A DNA stretch of 56,352 bases from Rhizobiales bacterium UBA1912 (GCA_002337455.1 DDGC01000020.1:1-56352); one strand, 5' to 3'; positions 32,483-41,671 are shown, numbered from the stretch's first letter. The notes: a model not told the origin generated them from the sequence alone. Numbers and translations are program-made.

Positions 32483-33388
32483 GTGACAGGATTTTCTTTC
32501 CGTCTGGTCAGAGCCTCACTCGCTGCGCTGTTTTTTGCGCTGATCCCGGCAATTGCCTCGGCTCAGGAAGCTGGTCACGCCGCTCCCGGTCAGATCGGCT
32601 TTCAGCCATCGGTTACCCCCATCATGGACTCCATTACGGCGTTTCATGACAGCCTGTTGATGTGGATCATCACGGCGATCGTCCTGCTCGTTCTGGCGCT
32701 GCTGATCGTCGTGATCGTGCGCTTCAACCAGCGCGCCAACCCCAACCCCTCCAAGGTGACGCACAATACGCTCATTGAGATCGTCTGGACGGTGGTTCCG
32801 GTGCTGATCCTTTTCGTGATCGCCATTCCCTCCTTTGGCGTTCTTGCCGACCAGCAGACCATCCCCGATGGCGAGCGCACCTACCTCGGTTCTCAGATCT
32901 TTGGCGGCGATGTGGAAGTCCCCGAGCCCTCCCTGACCATCAAGGCAACCGGCTACCAGTGGTATTGGGGCTACGAATACATGGACGAGGGCGTCGACTT
33001 CGTCTCGATCATGCTCAATGAAGAGCAACGCGAAGCCAATAAGCCCGACCAGCCGCGCCTTCTCGCTGTCGACAATGAACTGGTCGTGCCGGTCAATACG
33101 ACCGTCCGTGTTCTGGTCACTGCCGCCGACGTGTTGCACGCCTTTGCCGTGCCGTCCTTTGGCATCAAGGTCGACGCGGTCACCAGCCGCAATAACGAAA
33201 CCTGGTTCTATGCGCGTGAAACCGGCATCTACTACGGGCAGTGCTCCGAGCTTTGCGGCAAGGACCATGCCTTTATGCCCATCGCCGTACGCGTCGTCGA
33301 ACAGGATCAGTTCGATGCATGGTTGGCTGCGGCAGAAGAAGGCAGCCTGGCCGATGCCAACACTGCGCTGATGGCGTCGATCCAGTAA
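32483..33388 (+). CDS. coxB: Cytochrome c oxidase subunit II
   Basis: Subunit II takes electrons from cytochrome c at its CuA centre and passes them to subunit I. The protein is 301 residues from a GTG start at 32483, with GGAG eight bases before it. There is a signal peptide ending IASA-Q, two membrane helices, and a periplasmic cupredoxin domain. CuA ligands are His219, then Cys254, Glu256, Cys258, His262 and Met265 in GQCSELCGKDHAFM. The aromatic YQWYWGYEY is present. It leads the cox operon. Confidence 0.96.
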   Translation: MTGFSFRLVRASLAALFFALIPAIASAQEAGHAAPGQIGFQPSVTPIMDSITAFHDSLLMWIITAIVLLVLALLIVVIVRFNQRANPNPSKVTHNTLIEIVWTVVPVLILFVIAIPSFGVLADQQTIPDGERTYLGSQIFGGDVEVPEPSLTIKATGYQWYWGYEYMDEGVDFVSIMLNEEQREANKPDQPRLLAVDNELVVPVNTTVRVLVTAADVLHAFAVPSFGIKVDAVTSRNNETWFYARETGIYYGQCSELCGKDHAFMPIAVRVVEQDQFDAWLAAAEEGSLADANTALMASIQ

Positions 33389-33415
33389 GCGGCAAGAGAA
33401 TTAGAAGGTAAGAAC

Positions 33416-35071
33416 ATGGCACAAGCTGAAGCAGCCCATTCCGACGCCGCACACGGAGCTCCCGCCGGTTGGAAGCGGTGGGTCTATTCGACCAACCATA
33501 AAGACATTGGCGTCCTGTACCTGATTTTCGCGATCATCGCTGGGATTGTCGGCGGCGCGCTTTCGGGCTTCATGCGCTGGGAACTGGCCGAGCCGGGCAT
33601 TCAGATTTTCCCTGGCCTTGCACAGATGGTTTATGGCGTTGGCGGCGATGCTTCGATCGACGCCGGCAAGCATATGTTCAACGTGTTCACGACAGCGCAC
33701 GGCCTGATCATGGTGTTCTTCATGGTCATGCCGGCTGTTATCGGCGGCTTTGCCAACTATTTCGTGCCGCTGATGATCGGAGCGCCGGACATGGCGTTCC
33801 CACGCATGAACAACATCTCGTTCTGGCTCCTGCCGCCCGCCTTCCTGCTCCTTTTGATCTCGCTGTTCATGGAAGGTCCTCCGGGCGCCATGGGCGTCGG
33901 CGGCGGCTGGACGATCTATCCGCCGTTCTCGACCTCGGGGCAGCCTGGCCCGGCCATGGACTACGCGATCCTGTCGCTCCATCTTGCCGGCGCATCCTCG
34001 ATCCTTGGCGCCATCAACTTCATTACAACCGTTCTGAACATGCGTGCCCCCGGCATGACCATGTTCAAGATGCCGCTCTTTGCGTGGTCGGTTCTGGTCA
34101 CAGCGTTCCTGCTGCTGCTGGCTCTGCCGGTCCTTGCCGGCGCTATCACCATGCTGCTGACCGACCGCAACTTTGGCACCGCGTTCTTCGATCCGGCCGG
34201 CGGTGGCGATCCGATCCTGTTCCAGCACCTGTTCTGGTTCTTCGGTCACCCTGAAGTTTACATCATGATCCTGCCGGGCTTCGGCATCGTCAGTCACATC
34301 ATCTCGACCTTCTCGCGCAAGCCCATTTTCGGTTATCTGGGCATGGTGATGGCGATGGTCGCGATTGGCGCCGTCGGCTTCATCGTGTGGGCCCACCACA
34401 TGTACACGACAGGTATTTCGCTCAACACGCAGCGCTACTTCGTCGCCGCAACGATGATTATCGCGGTTCCGACCGGCGTTAAGATCTTCTCGTGGATCGC
34501 TACGATGTGGGGCGGCTCGCTGCGCTTCACCACGCCCATGTTGTGGGCGGTGGGCTTCATCTTCCTGTTCACGGTGGGTGGCGTGACGGGCGTCGTGCTG
34601 GCCAATGCCGGTGCCGACCGCGCGCTGCATGACACATACTATGTGGTCGCCCACTTCCACTACGTTCTGTCGCTGGGCGCTGTCTTCACCATCTTTGCGG
34701 GCTGGTACTACTGGTTCCCCAAGATGTTCGGTGTGATGTACAGCGAATTCCTGGGCAAGCTGCACTTCTGGATCATGTTCGTTGGCGTGAACCTGATCTT
34801 CTTCCCGCAGCACTTCCTGGGTCTGGCCGGCATGCCGCGCCGCTATATCGACTACCCCGACAGCTATGCGCTTTGGAACAGCGTATCGTCCTGGGGCTAT
34901 CTGGTGACGCTGGCCGCCATGCTCGTGTTCTTCTACTCGGTGTTCGAAGCCTTTGCCAAAAAGCGCAAGGCGGCGGACAATCCGTGGGGCGAAGGCGCGA
35001 CCACGCTGGAATGGACATTGAGCTCGCCTCCGCCATTCCACCAGTTCGAGACCCTTCCGCGCTTCAAGTAA
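33416..35071 (+). CDS. coxA: Cytochrome c oxidase subunit I (aa3-type)
   Basis: Subunit I holds heme a and the heme a3-CuB centre, where oxygen is reduced and protons are pumped. The 551-residue protein has twelve membrane helices. His278 and Tyr282 in GHPEVY form the CuB-linked His-Tyr pair, WAHHMYTTG gives the next CuB ligands, and the heme ligands lie in HDTYYVVAHFHYVLS. The A1-type proton-channel Glu is in GHPEVY. An AGAAGG site precedes the ATG. A terminator-like hairpin follows before ctaB. Confidence 0.98.
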   Translation: MAQAEAAHSDAAHGAPAGWKRWVYSTNHKDIGVLYLIFAIIAGIVGGALSGFMRWELAEPGIQIFPGLAQMVYGVGGDASIDAGKHMFNVFTTAHGLIMVFFMVMPAVIGGFANYFVPLMIGAPDMAFPRMNNISFWLLPPAFLLLLISLFMEGPPGAMGVGGGWTIYPPFSTSGQPGPAMDYAILSLHLAGASSILGAINFITTVLNMRAPGMTMFKMPLFAWSVLVTAFLLLLALPVLAGAITMLLTDRNFGTAFFDPAGGGDPILFQHLFWFFGHPEVYIMILPGFGIVSHIISTFSRKPIFGYLGMVMAMVAIGAVGFIVWAHHMYTTGISLNTQRYFVAATMIIAVPTGVKIFSWIATMWGGSLRFTTPMLWAVGFIFLFTVGGVTGVVLANAGADRALHDTYYVVAHFHYVLSLGAVFTIFAGWYYWFPKMFGVMYSEFLGKLHFWIMFVGVNLIFFPQHFLGLAGMPRRYIDYPDSYALWNSVSSWGYLVTLAAMLVFFYSVFEAFAKKRKAADNPWGEGATTLEWTLSSPPPFHQFETLPRFK

Positions 35072-35102
35072 GTACGGCAGGAAAGCCCGAACCGAATTCT
35101 GA

Positions 35103-35129
35103 GCAACCCGGGAAACCGGGTTGCGTTTT
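35103..35129 (+). terminator. Intra-operon terminator-like hairpin after coxA
   Basis: Nine-base perfect stem GCAACCCGG/CCGGGTTGC with a GAAA tetraloop, followed by GTTTT. It is stable with a short U-run, so it probably terminates part of the transcripts or protects the coxBA 3' end. Downstream ctaB has no other obvious promoter. Confidence 0.65.
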
Positions 35130-35157
35130 GATATAGACCTCGAGCCGGAACCTCACA

Positions 35158-36087
35158 TTGGCTTACGCAGACGACAGCAACCCGACCACAGCCGTCCATC
35201 TGGGCGGGCAGGTGGAAGATTATCTGGAGCTTCTGAAGCCCCGGGTGATGCAGCTCGTCGTCTTTACCGGTTTTGTGGGCATGCTGGTGGCGCCGGGCGG
35301 CATCAATCCGGTCATCGGCTTCATCGCCATCCTGTGCATCGCAGTGGGAGCGGGGGCCTCGGGCGCGCTCAACATGTGGTACGACGCCGATATCGATGCC
35401 ATCATGAGCCGCACGCTCAACCGCCCGATCCCTTCGGGCCGCGTATCGCGAGAAAACGCGCTGGTTTTCGGCATCACGCTTTCAGGATTTTCGGTCGCGA
35501 CGCTGGGCCTTGCCACCAACTGGCTGGCCGCTGGCCTTCTGGCGTTCACCATCTTCTTTTATGCCGTCGTCTATACGATGTGGCTCAAGCGCTCGACGCC
35601 CCAGAACATCGTGATCGGCGGCGCCGCTGGGGCTTTCCCGCCCATGATCGGCTGGGCGGCAGTGACCGGCACGGTCTCCTGGGACGCGCTGATCCTGTTC
35701 ATGATCATCTTTTTGTGGACCCCGCCGCATTTCTGGGCTCTGGCGCTCTACAAGAAGGGTGACTACGAGGCAGCTGGCATTCCCATGCTGCCCAATGTTG
35801 CCGGCGAGCGCGCCACCCAGAACCAGATCGTCGTCTATACGGTCCTGCTCACCGCCATCGGGTTCGGGCCGGTCCTGACCGGTCTTGTGGGTTGGTTCTA
35901 TGCAATTCCCGCGACCATTCTCGGCGTCGTGTTTTCTGTGCTGGCCATTCGGCTGCGCTTCTCGGAGGGTGTGGAAATGAAGCGGCGGGCCCGCGTCCTT
36001 TTCACCTATTCCCTGCTGTATCTGTTTGTGTTGTTCGTAGCGCTCCTGGCCGATGTGGGCCTGATCAGATGGTTCGGAGTACTCTAA
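35158..36087 (+). CDS. ctaB: Protoheme IX farnesyltransferase (heme O synthase)
   Basis: CtaB adds a farnesyl group to heme b to make heme O, the precursor of heme A for the oxidase. The 309-residue UbiA-fold membrane protein has DYLELLKPRVM near the start, the Asp-rich motif NMWYDADIDAIMSRT and the later motif PPHFWALALYKKGDYEAAGIPMLP. It begins with TTG at 35158. Its TAA shares a base with the ATG of the next small gene (TAATG). The family call is firm. Confidence 0.96.
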   Translation: MAYADDSNPTTAVHLGGQVEDYLELLKPRVMQLVVFTGFVGMLVAPGGINPVIGFIAILCIAVGAGASGALNMWYDADIDAIMSRTLNRPIPSGRVSRENALVFGITLSGFSVATLGLATNWLAAGLLAFTIFFYAVVYTMWLKRSTPQNIVIGGAAGAFPPMIGWAAVTGTVSWDALILFMIIFLWTPPHFWALALYKKGDYEAAGIPMLPNVAGERATQNQIVVYTVLLTAIGFGPVLTGLVGWFYAIPATILGVVFSVLAIRLRFSEGVEMKRRARVLFTYSLLYLFVLFVALLADVGLIRWFGVL

Positions 36088-36251
36088 TGACCGTCGAGCA
36101 GAACTTGACCGAACAGCAAAAGGAAGCCTTCCTTAAGCGCCGCCGCAAGCGTTCCATCGCCATTGGCATCGCGCTGGTTGTTCTGGTTGTGATTTTTTAC
36201 GCGATCACCATTATCAATCTCGGCCCCGACGTCATGGTTCGGGAGCTCTAG
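36087..36251 (+). CDS. CoxF-like small membrane protein
   Basis: The 54-residue peptide has a charged N-terminus (QQKEAFLKRRRKRSIAIGI) and one membrane helix (about 25-44). It begins at the ATG that overlaps the ctaB stop and ends three bases before ctaG. Its size, RRRKR motif and position between ctaB and ctaG match the CoxF-type assembly peptides of alphaproteobacterial cox operons. Its role in oxidase assembly is not well defined. Gene finders may miss it because of its size. Confidence 0.8.
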   Translation: MTVEQNLTEQQKEAFLKRRRKRSIAIGIALVVLVVIFYAITIINLGPDVMVREL

Positions 36252-36254
36252 ACG

Positions 36255-36794
36255 ATGGCAACGATCGATCACGGCCCCGCTTCGGGCGGCAATAAAAAGA
36301 CACTTCTCTGGCTGGTCGGCATCCCCACGGTGATGTTGGGGCTTTCGTTCGCCTCGGTCCCGCTTTACGACATTTTCTGTCGCGTTACCGGTTATGGCGG
36401 GACGACGCAGGTGGCCGACGAGAACGCCAAGGGCGTCATCGCCCGCGAAATGGCTGTTCGGTTCGACGCGACTATCGATGGCGGCATCCCGCTGCGCGTC
36501 GAGCCGGCCAGCGTCGAGACCAATGCCATCGGCACCATTTCGACAATCACCTATCTCGCGACAAATCTGTCCGATGAACCGCTGCGCACCACTGCGAGCT
36601 TCAACGTGACGCCGGAAAACACCGGCATCTATTTCAACAAGATCGAGTGCTTCTGCTTTACAGAGCAGGTGATTGCGCCCAATGAAACTGTCGAGATGCC
36701 GGTGACCTATTTTGTCGATCCCGATCTCGACGAAAACTCCGAATTGCGTACAATCCGTCAGATTACGCTGTCTTATACATTTCACGATTCCTAA
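36255..36794 (+). CDS. ctaG: Cytochrome c oxidase assembly protein CtaG/Cox11
   Basis: CtaG delivers copper to the CuB site of subunit I. The 179-residue protein has one N-terminal membrane helix (about 16-36) and a periplasmic immunoglobulin-like domain. The copper-binding CFCF motif is in NKIECFCFTEQ. The VPLYDIFCRVTGYGGTT segment is also diagnostic. It starts three bases after the CoxF-like gene and lies upstream of coxC, the usual alphaproteobacterial order. Confidence 0.96.
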   Translation: MATIDHGPASGGNKKTLLWLVGIPTVMLGLSFASVPLYDIFCRVTGYGGTTQVADENAKGVIAREMAVRFDATIDGGIPLRVEPASVETNAIGTISTITYLATNLSDEPLRTTASFNVTPENTGIYFNKIECFCFTEQVIAPNETVEMPVTYFVDPDLDENSELRTIRQITLSYTFHDS

Positions 36795-36811
36795 CGGGGG
36801 ATAGAGCCGAC

Positions 36812-37648
36812 ATGGCAGCCCATGCAAAGAACCATGACTACCACCTGGTAGATTTGAGCCCTTGGCCCTTCGTGGGTTCCGTTTCGGCTTTTGTAATGGC
36901 CATTGGCGGCATCATGTGGATGCATGGTGGCGTGCCCTGGCTGTTCGCCGCCGGTCTCGTTGGCGTGCTCTACACCATGTTTGCGTGGTGGTCAGACGTC
37001 ATAAAGGAAGCCAATACCGGCTATCATACCCCGGTCGTTCAGCTTCACCACCGTTACGGCATGATCCTGTTCATCGCTTCGGAGATCATGTTCTTCGTGG
37101 CCTGGTTCTGGGCCTATTTTGAAGCTGCGTTCTATCCCGATGAAATCGCGCAGGTCGGCCGTGTCGCCTTCACCGGCGGCGTTTGGCCTCCTCAGGGTGT
37201 GGAAGTTTTCGACCCCTGGCACCTGCCGCTGTTCAACACGCTGGTTCTGCTGCTTTCGGGCACCACGGTCACCTGGGCGCACCACGCGCTTCTGGAAAAC
37301 GACCGCGAGGGCCTCAAATGGGGTCTGATCCTTACCGTGTTGCTCGGAGCGCTGTTCTCTTGCGTTCAGGTTCTTGAATACACTCAGGCCCATTTCTCGT
37401 TCTCAGGGAACATCTACGGCGCCACCTTCTTTATGGCGACCGGGTTCCACGGCTTCCATGTTTTCATCGGCACCATCTTCCTGCTGGTTTGCCTGATCCG
37501 CGCCTATGCCGGCCAGTTCACACCCAAGCAGCATCTGGGCTTCGAATTCGCCGCCTGGTACTGGCACTTTGTTGACGTCGTCTGGTTGTTCCTTTTTGCC
37601 TCGATCTACGTCTGGGGCTCTTGGGGCGCTACGATCGGTGGCCACTAA
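36812..37648 (+). CDS. coxC: Cytochrome c oxidase subunit III
   Basis: Subunit III stabilises the catalytic core and its proton uptake. The 278-residue protein has seven membrane helices and the family patterns YHLVDLSPWPF, RYGMILFIASEIMFFVAWFWAYFEA, GFHGFHVFIGT and the C-terminal WYWHFVDVVWLFLF. A GGGGGAT site lies before the ATG. It ends the structural oxidase genes; a strong hairpin separates it from DUF983. Confidence 0.97.
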   Translation: MAAHAKNHDYHLVDLSPWPFVGSVSAFVMAIGGIMWMHGGVPWLFAAGLVGVLYTMFAWWSDVIKEANTGYHTPVVQLHHRYGMILFIASEIMFFVAWFWAYFEAAFYPDEIAQVGRVAFTGGVWPPQGVEVFDPWHLPLFNTLVLLLSGTTVTWAHHALLENDREGLKWGLILTVLLGALFSCVQVLEYTQAHFSFSGNIYGATFFMATGFHGFHVFIGTIFLLVCLIRAYAGQFTPKQHLGFEFAAWYWHFVDVVWLFLFASIYVWGSWGATIGGH

Positions 37649-37661
37649 TCTTTAAGGAAAG

Positions 37662-37687
37662 GCCGGGACGGCCTTGGCGGTCCCGGC
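37662..37687 (+). terminator. Strong hairpin between coxC and the DUF983 gene
   Basis: GCCGGGAC (37662-37669) pairs perfectly with GTCCCGGC (37680-37687). No U-run follows, so it is more likely an RNA-stability or partial-termination element than a full terminator. It overlaps the alternative TTG start of the next gene, which favours the ATG at 37695. Confidence 0.55.
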
Positions 37688-37694
37688 ATATCAA

Positions 37695-38078
37695 ATGGTT
37701 GAACATTCTGAGGGGCTTTCCCCACTCGCGACCGGACTCAAGGGCCGCTGTCCGCGTTGTGGCGAGGGCCATATTTTTTCCGGCTTCCTGACAGTTGCCG
37801 AAAGCTGCGAAGCCTGCGGGCTTGATTTGTCCTTCGCCGATAGCGGGGATGGTCCCGCCGTGCTCATCATGTTTCCGGTCGGCACCATAGTCGTTGCCGG
37901 CTGGCTTATCACCGACGCGCTGTTTGGCTGGCCCGCAGTTGCGCAGCTGGCCATCTGGCTGCCCATGACGCTGATCCTGTCGCTATTGATGTTGCGGCCC
38001 TTCAAGGGCGCGATGATCAATCTGCAATACAAGACCGGCGCGCGGCCCGGCGGTGAACTGGGCGAACGAGACGACTAG
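37695..38078 (+). CDS. DUF983 domain membrane protein
   Basis: The protein is 127 residues from the ATG at 37695; a TTG at 37674 would add seven residues but lies inside a hairpin. The N-terminal Cys motif GRCPRCGEGHIF...CEACGLD looks like a zinc ribbon and is followed by two membrane helices (about 60-80 and 85-105). DUF983 proteins sit in alphaproteobacterial cox operons, between coxC and surf1 as here, and are assumed to help oxidase biogenesis. No biochemical role is established. Confidence 0.87.
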   Translation: MVEHSEGLSPLATGLKGRCPRCGEGHIFSGFLTVAESCEACGLDLSFADSGDGPAVLIMFPVGTIVVAGWLITDALFGWPAVAQLAIWLPMTLILSLLMLRPFKGAMINLQYKTGARPGGELGERDD

Positions 38079-38083
38079 GGCGT

Positions 38084-38110
38084 GTGGGGTGCAGATTTTT
38101 TCTGACCCAC
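38084..38110. other. Imperfect hairpin in the DUF983-surf1 spacer
   Basis: GTGGG (38084-38088) pairs with CCCAC (38106-38110), and CAGA (38092-38095) with TCTG (38101-38104), leaving a short U-rich loop. It fills the 94-base spacer and may reduce downstream transcription. The motif could also be a dispersed repeat. Confidence 0.4.
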
Positions 38111-38172
38111 CAGGACGGCAAACGAGGACGCAGAGCAGTTTGAGCGAAACGGAGAAAAGCGAAAGTGCTCTG

Positions 38173-38961
38173 ATGGCTAAGGCTAGTCGATCGCCGCGCT
38201 ATTGGGGCTTCGCACAGATCAGCTTCGTGGTGCTGATGCTCTCACTTATGGTTCTGTTCATCGCGCTTGGCACATGGCAGGTCGAGCGCCTTGCGGAAAA
38301 AGAGGCGCTGCTTGCGACCGTCGAAGCGCGGTTCGATCTTGCCCCGCAGCCATTTCCTGCGTCCGGCAATTGGGATGCGCTCGATGCTCAAACCCTCGAC
38401 TATGCAAGGTTTGAGCTGGCGGGCACCTTCGACAATGCTGCGACCGTTCTGGTTTTTACCAATCTGCCCGATCCGGCCGGTCGCTATGGTGGTGTGGGCT
38501 ATTGGGTTATGGCCCCGTTCTCACTCGATGGGGGCGGTATCGTCTGGGTCAATCGCGGCTTTGTGCCCGAAGCCGCTGCCGCCGACTTTGCCGACGGCGG
38601 CGATGCGCCCGAAGGGCAGGTAACGATCGAGGCCATCGCGCGCCGCCCCGAACAGGCCAACAGCTTTACGCCTGAACCCGATTTCGAGGCGCGGCGCGAA
38701 TGGGTTCGCAATCCCGGGCGGCTCTCGGCATTTCTCGACAATCCTGCCGCTCCCGTGGCGCCTGCAACGCTCGACAGGATTGCCGGCCAACCCGGCGACC
38801 TGCCGCAGGGTGGCGAAACCCAGATTACCTTCCCCAACCGGCATCTCGAATATGCCGGCACCTGGTATCTGTTCGCCGCCATCACGCCGATCATGCTCGG
38901 CTTCTGGCTGTGGCGCCAGCGGCGGCCCAGAAATCTTGCTCATGAGGAAAAGGACAATTAG
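38173..38961 (+). CDS. SURF1 family cytochrome oxidase biogenesis protein
   Basis: SURF1 (Shy1) binds heme a and helps insert it into subunit I. The protein is 262 residues from ATG 38173, with a membrane helix at each end: FVVLMLSLMVLFIALGTWQVER near the start and YLFAAITPIMLGFWLW near the end. The GTWQVERLAEK motif and the late YAGTWYLFA are typical, and VWVNRGFVP is conserved. A TTG at 38140 with GAGGA upstream is a credible earlier start. It is followed by thrC after 34 bases. Confidence 0.93.
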   Translation: MAKASRSPRYWGFAQISFVVLMLSLMVLFIALGTWQVERLAEKEALLATVEARFDLAPQPFPASGNWDALDAQTLDYARFELAGTFDNAATVLVFTNLPDPAGRYGGVGYWVMAPFSLDGGGIVWVNRGFVPEAAAADFADGGDAPEGQVTIEAIARRPEQANSFTPEPDFEARREWVRNPGRLSAFLDNPAAPVAPATLDRIAGQPGDLPQGGETQITFPNRHLEYAGTWYLFAAITPIMLGFWLWRQRRPRNLAHEEKDN

Positions 38962-38995
38962 GGTGCGTCCCGATGTCCAGGAGGGTGCTTCTTTA

Positions 38996-40396
38996 ATGCA
39001 GTATGTCAGCACGCGCGGTCAGGCGCCCGCGCTCGGATTTTGTGACGTTGTGCTGGCCGGACTGGCGCGGGATGGGGGCCTCTATGTTCCTGCCGAATGG
39101 CCCCGGTTCACCGCAGAGGAAATCCACAACTTCGGCAACCGCCCCTATCAGGACGTCGCGCTGGCTGTGATCTCCAAGTTTGTGGGCGACGAGATCGATC
39201 AGGCCGACCTCAAGGCGATGATCAAGTCGGCTTATTCGGGGTTCAATCACCCCTCGGTCACGCCGCTGGTCGAACTTGAGCCGGGCCATTTCGTGCTCGA
39301 GCTCTGGCACGGTCCGACGCTGGCCTTCAAAGACGTTGCCATGCAGTTCCTGGCGCGGGTAATCGATCACATTCTCGGCCAGCGCGGCGAGCGCGCCACC
39401 ATTGTTGGCGCCACCTCGGGTGATACCGGCTCGGCGGCGATCGAAGCCTTCCGCGGTCGTGAAAACACCGATATCTTCATCATCCACCCCAGGGGCCGCA
39501 CCTCGGAAATCCAGCGCCGCCAAATGACGACGGTGCTTGACGACAATGTCTTCAACATTGCGCTCGAAGGAACGTTTGACGATTGCCAGGCCGTCGTCAA
39601 AGCCATGTTCAACGACTTTGCTTTCCGCGACGGCGCGAAGCTGAGTGGGGTCAATTCGATCAACTGGGGCCGTATCGCCGCCCAGGTGGTCTATTACTTC
39701 ACCTCCGCCGTGGCTCTCGGCGCTCCGCACCGCAAGATTACCTTCGTGGTCCCAACCGGCAACTTCGGCGACATCTTTGCCGGCTATGTCGCAAAGCGTA
39801 TGGGCCTGCCGGTTGAAAAGCTGGTGATCGCCACCAATTCCAACGATATCCTGCGCCGCGCGGTAAAGTTCGGCCGTTACGACAAGCGGGGTGTGGCGCA
39901 AACCGTTAGCCCCTCGATGGACATCGAAGTCTCATCGAATTTCGAACGTCTGCTGTTTGAAGCGCTTGACCGCGATGGAGAAAAGACAGCGGGGCTGTTT
40001 GCCTCGCTGGCCCAGTCCGGCGGGTTCACCATCCCCGAACCGGCTCTCGATACGATCCGCGAGGAGTTCGGGTCCGGCATGGCCGACGAGACGGCCACAA
40101 AGACCATAATTTCCGATGTGCTGGCCCATTCTCACTATCTCATCGATCCGCACACCGCCGTCGGCGTTGCGGTCGCCAGAGGCTTCAATTTCGGCCACAC
40201 ACCGCTCGTTACGCTTTCAACCGCCCATCCGGCCAAGTTCCCCGAAACGGTCGAGGCGGCAACGGGGCGTCACCCTGAACTGCCCGCTCACATGGCCGAT
40301 CTGGGAACCCGCGAAGAGCGGTTCACGGTTTTGGCAAATGACGAGGCCGTCGTGAAAGACTATATCCGCGCCAAGACACGCGCCTGGGAGGACTGA
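38996..40396 (+). CDS. thrC: Threonine synthase
   Basis: ThrC makes threonine from O-phosphohomoserine using PLP. The protein is 466 residues from the ATG at 38996, preceded by GGAGG; the open frame upstream overlaps surf1 and is not used. The PLP lysine lies in PTLAFKDVAMQFL, the phosphate-binding loop is GATSGDTGSAAIEAF, and NSINWGRIAAQVVYYF is typical of the longer fungal/proteobacterial form. Its location after the cox genes is common in this order and has no clear metabolic reason. Confidence 0.96.
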   Translation: MQYVSTRGQAPALGFCDVVLAGLARDGGLYVPAEWPRFTAEEIHNFGNRPYQDVALAVISKFVGDEIDQADLKAMIKSAYSGFNHPSVTPLVELEPGHFVLELWHGPTLAFKDVAMQFLARVIDHILGQRGERATIVGATSGDTGSAAIEAFRGRENTDIFIIHPRGRTSEIQRRQMTTVLDDNVFNIALEGTFDDCQAVVKAMFNDFAFRDGAKLSGVNSINWGRIAAQVVYYFTSAVALGAPHRKITFVVPTGNFGDIFAGYVAKRMGLPVEKLVIATNSNDILRRAVKFGRYDKRGVAQTVSPSMDIEVSSNFERLLFEALDRDGEKTAGLFASLAQSGGFTIPEPALDTIREEFGSGMADETATKTIISDVLAHSHYLIDPHTAVGVAVARGFNFGHTPLVTLSTAHPAKFPETVEAATGRHPELPAHMADLGTREERFTVLANDEAVVKDYIRAKTRAWED

Positions 40397-40398
40397 TT

Positions 40399-41658
40399 TT
40401 GACCGTACGCACAACGACCCTCGATAATGGGATGACCGTTATCACCGACGCCATGCCGCATCTGGAAAGTGCGGCGCTTGGTGTCTGGGTCAAGTCCGGT
40501 TCTCGTAGCGAAACCGCACAGCAGCACGGCGTCTCGCACCTTCTCGAACATATGGCCTTCAAGGGCACGACGCGGCGGTCGGCTCGCGAGATCGCCGAGA
40601 CCATCGAGTCGGTGGGCGGCGACATCAACGCGGCCACCTCGATCGAACACACCGGATACTTTGCCCGCGTCCTCAAGGACGACGTGGCGCTTGCCGCCGA
40701 TATTCTCGCCGATATTTTGCAGAACTCCGTTTTCGACGAGAACGAGTTGGCCCGCGAACAGCGCGTCATTTGCCAGGAAATCGGTGCGACCCACGATAAT
40801 CCTGACGATCACGTCTTCGATCTGTTTCAGGAAGCGGCCTTTCCCGACCAGCCCATCGGGCGAACGATTCTGGGCACCGAGGGCTCGGTGCGGGGCTTCA
40901 GCGCCGATACCATCCGGGACTATATGGAACAGCACTATGTGGGAGACCAGATGGTGATTTCGGCGGCCGGCAACGTCAGTCATGACGAGTTGGTCGACCT
41001 CGCCCATGATCGGTTCCACAAGCTCAAGCCCACCGGCGCGCCGGTGCCCGAAAAGGCCAACTATGTGGGCGGTGAGTTCAAGGAAATCTCCGACCACGAG
41101 CAAGCCCACATCGTTTTGGGCCTCGAGGGCCGGCCCTATAATTCCGATGGATTTTACGCCGCCCAGATACTGTCCTCGATCCTTGGCGGCGGCATGAGTT
41201 CGCGGCTTTTCCAGGAAGTGCGCGAGCGTCGGGGCTTGTGCTATTCGGTTTACGCCTTCCACTGGGCCTTCGCCGATAGCGGTGTGTTTGGCGTCGCGGC
41301 GGCGACCGGCGCCGAGGACGTCGAAGAACTTATGCCCGTCATGCTCGAGGAACTGCAGAAATCGACACGCGACATCACCGATGCCGAGGTCAGCCGCGTC
41401 CGCGCGCAGATCAGGGCCGGGCTTTTGATGTCGCTCGAGAGCCCGTCGTCGCGAGCCGGCCAGCTCGCACGGCAGCAGATTCTTTGGGGCCGCCCCATTC
41501 CGCTTCAGGAAACCGTCGATCGCATCAACCGCATTGATGCCGAGCGCGTGCGCCATGTTGCGGGCCAGATGTTTTCCCAGGCCAAACCCTCAATTGCAGG
41601 CATCGGTCCGGTAAACGGCATCCCCGACTATTCGCGTGTCGTGGACAGTTTCAAATAG
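40399..41658 (+). CDS. M16 family metallopeptidase (processing-peptidase-like)
   Basis: The 419-residue protein is an M16B peptidase related to the mitochondrial processing peptidase beta subunit. The inverted zinc motif HLLEH is at 47-51 with the third ligand Glu in the ICQEIGATHDNPDD region, and SIEHTGYF is conserved. The C-terminal half has GGGMSSRLFQEVRERRGLCYS. It starts with TTG at 40399, with GGAGGA seven bases before, and lies two bases after thrC. Substrates in free-living alphaproteobacteria are unknown. Confidence 0.93.
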   Translation: MTVRTTTLDNGMTVITDAMPHLESAALGVWVKSGSRSETAQQHGVSHLLEHMAFKGTTRRSAREIAETIESVGGDINAATSIEHTGYFARVLKDDVALAADILADILQNSVFDENELAREQRVICQEIGATHDNPDDHVFDLFQEAAFPDQPIGRTILGTEGSVRGFSADTIRDYMEQHYVGDQMVISAAGNVSHDELVDLAHDRFHKLKPTGAPVPEKANYVGGEFKEISDHEQAHIVLGLEGRPYNSDGFYAAQILSSILGGGMSSRLFQEVRERRGLCYSVYAFHWAFADSGVFGVAAATGAEDVEELMPVMLEELQKSTRDITDAEVSRVRAQIRAGLLMSLESPSSRAGQLARQQILWGRPIPLQETVDRINRIDAERVRHVAGQMFSQAKPSIAGIGPVNGIPDYSRVVDSFK

Positions 41659-41671
41659 GGGCCACCGCTCC

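Noticed and set aside
33401..35041. 546-codon minus-strand frame opposite coxA
   Set aside because: coxA is certain on the plus strand. The antisense product is His/Arg/Asp-rich with no domain and no credible ribosome site.
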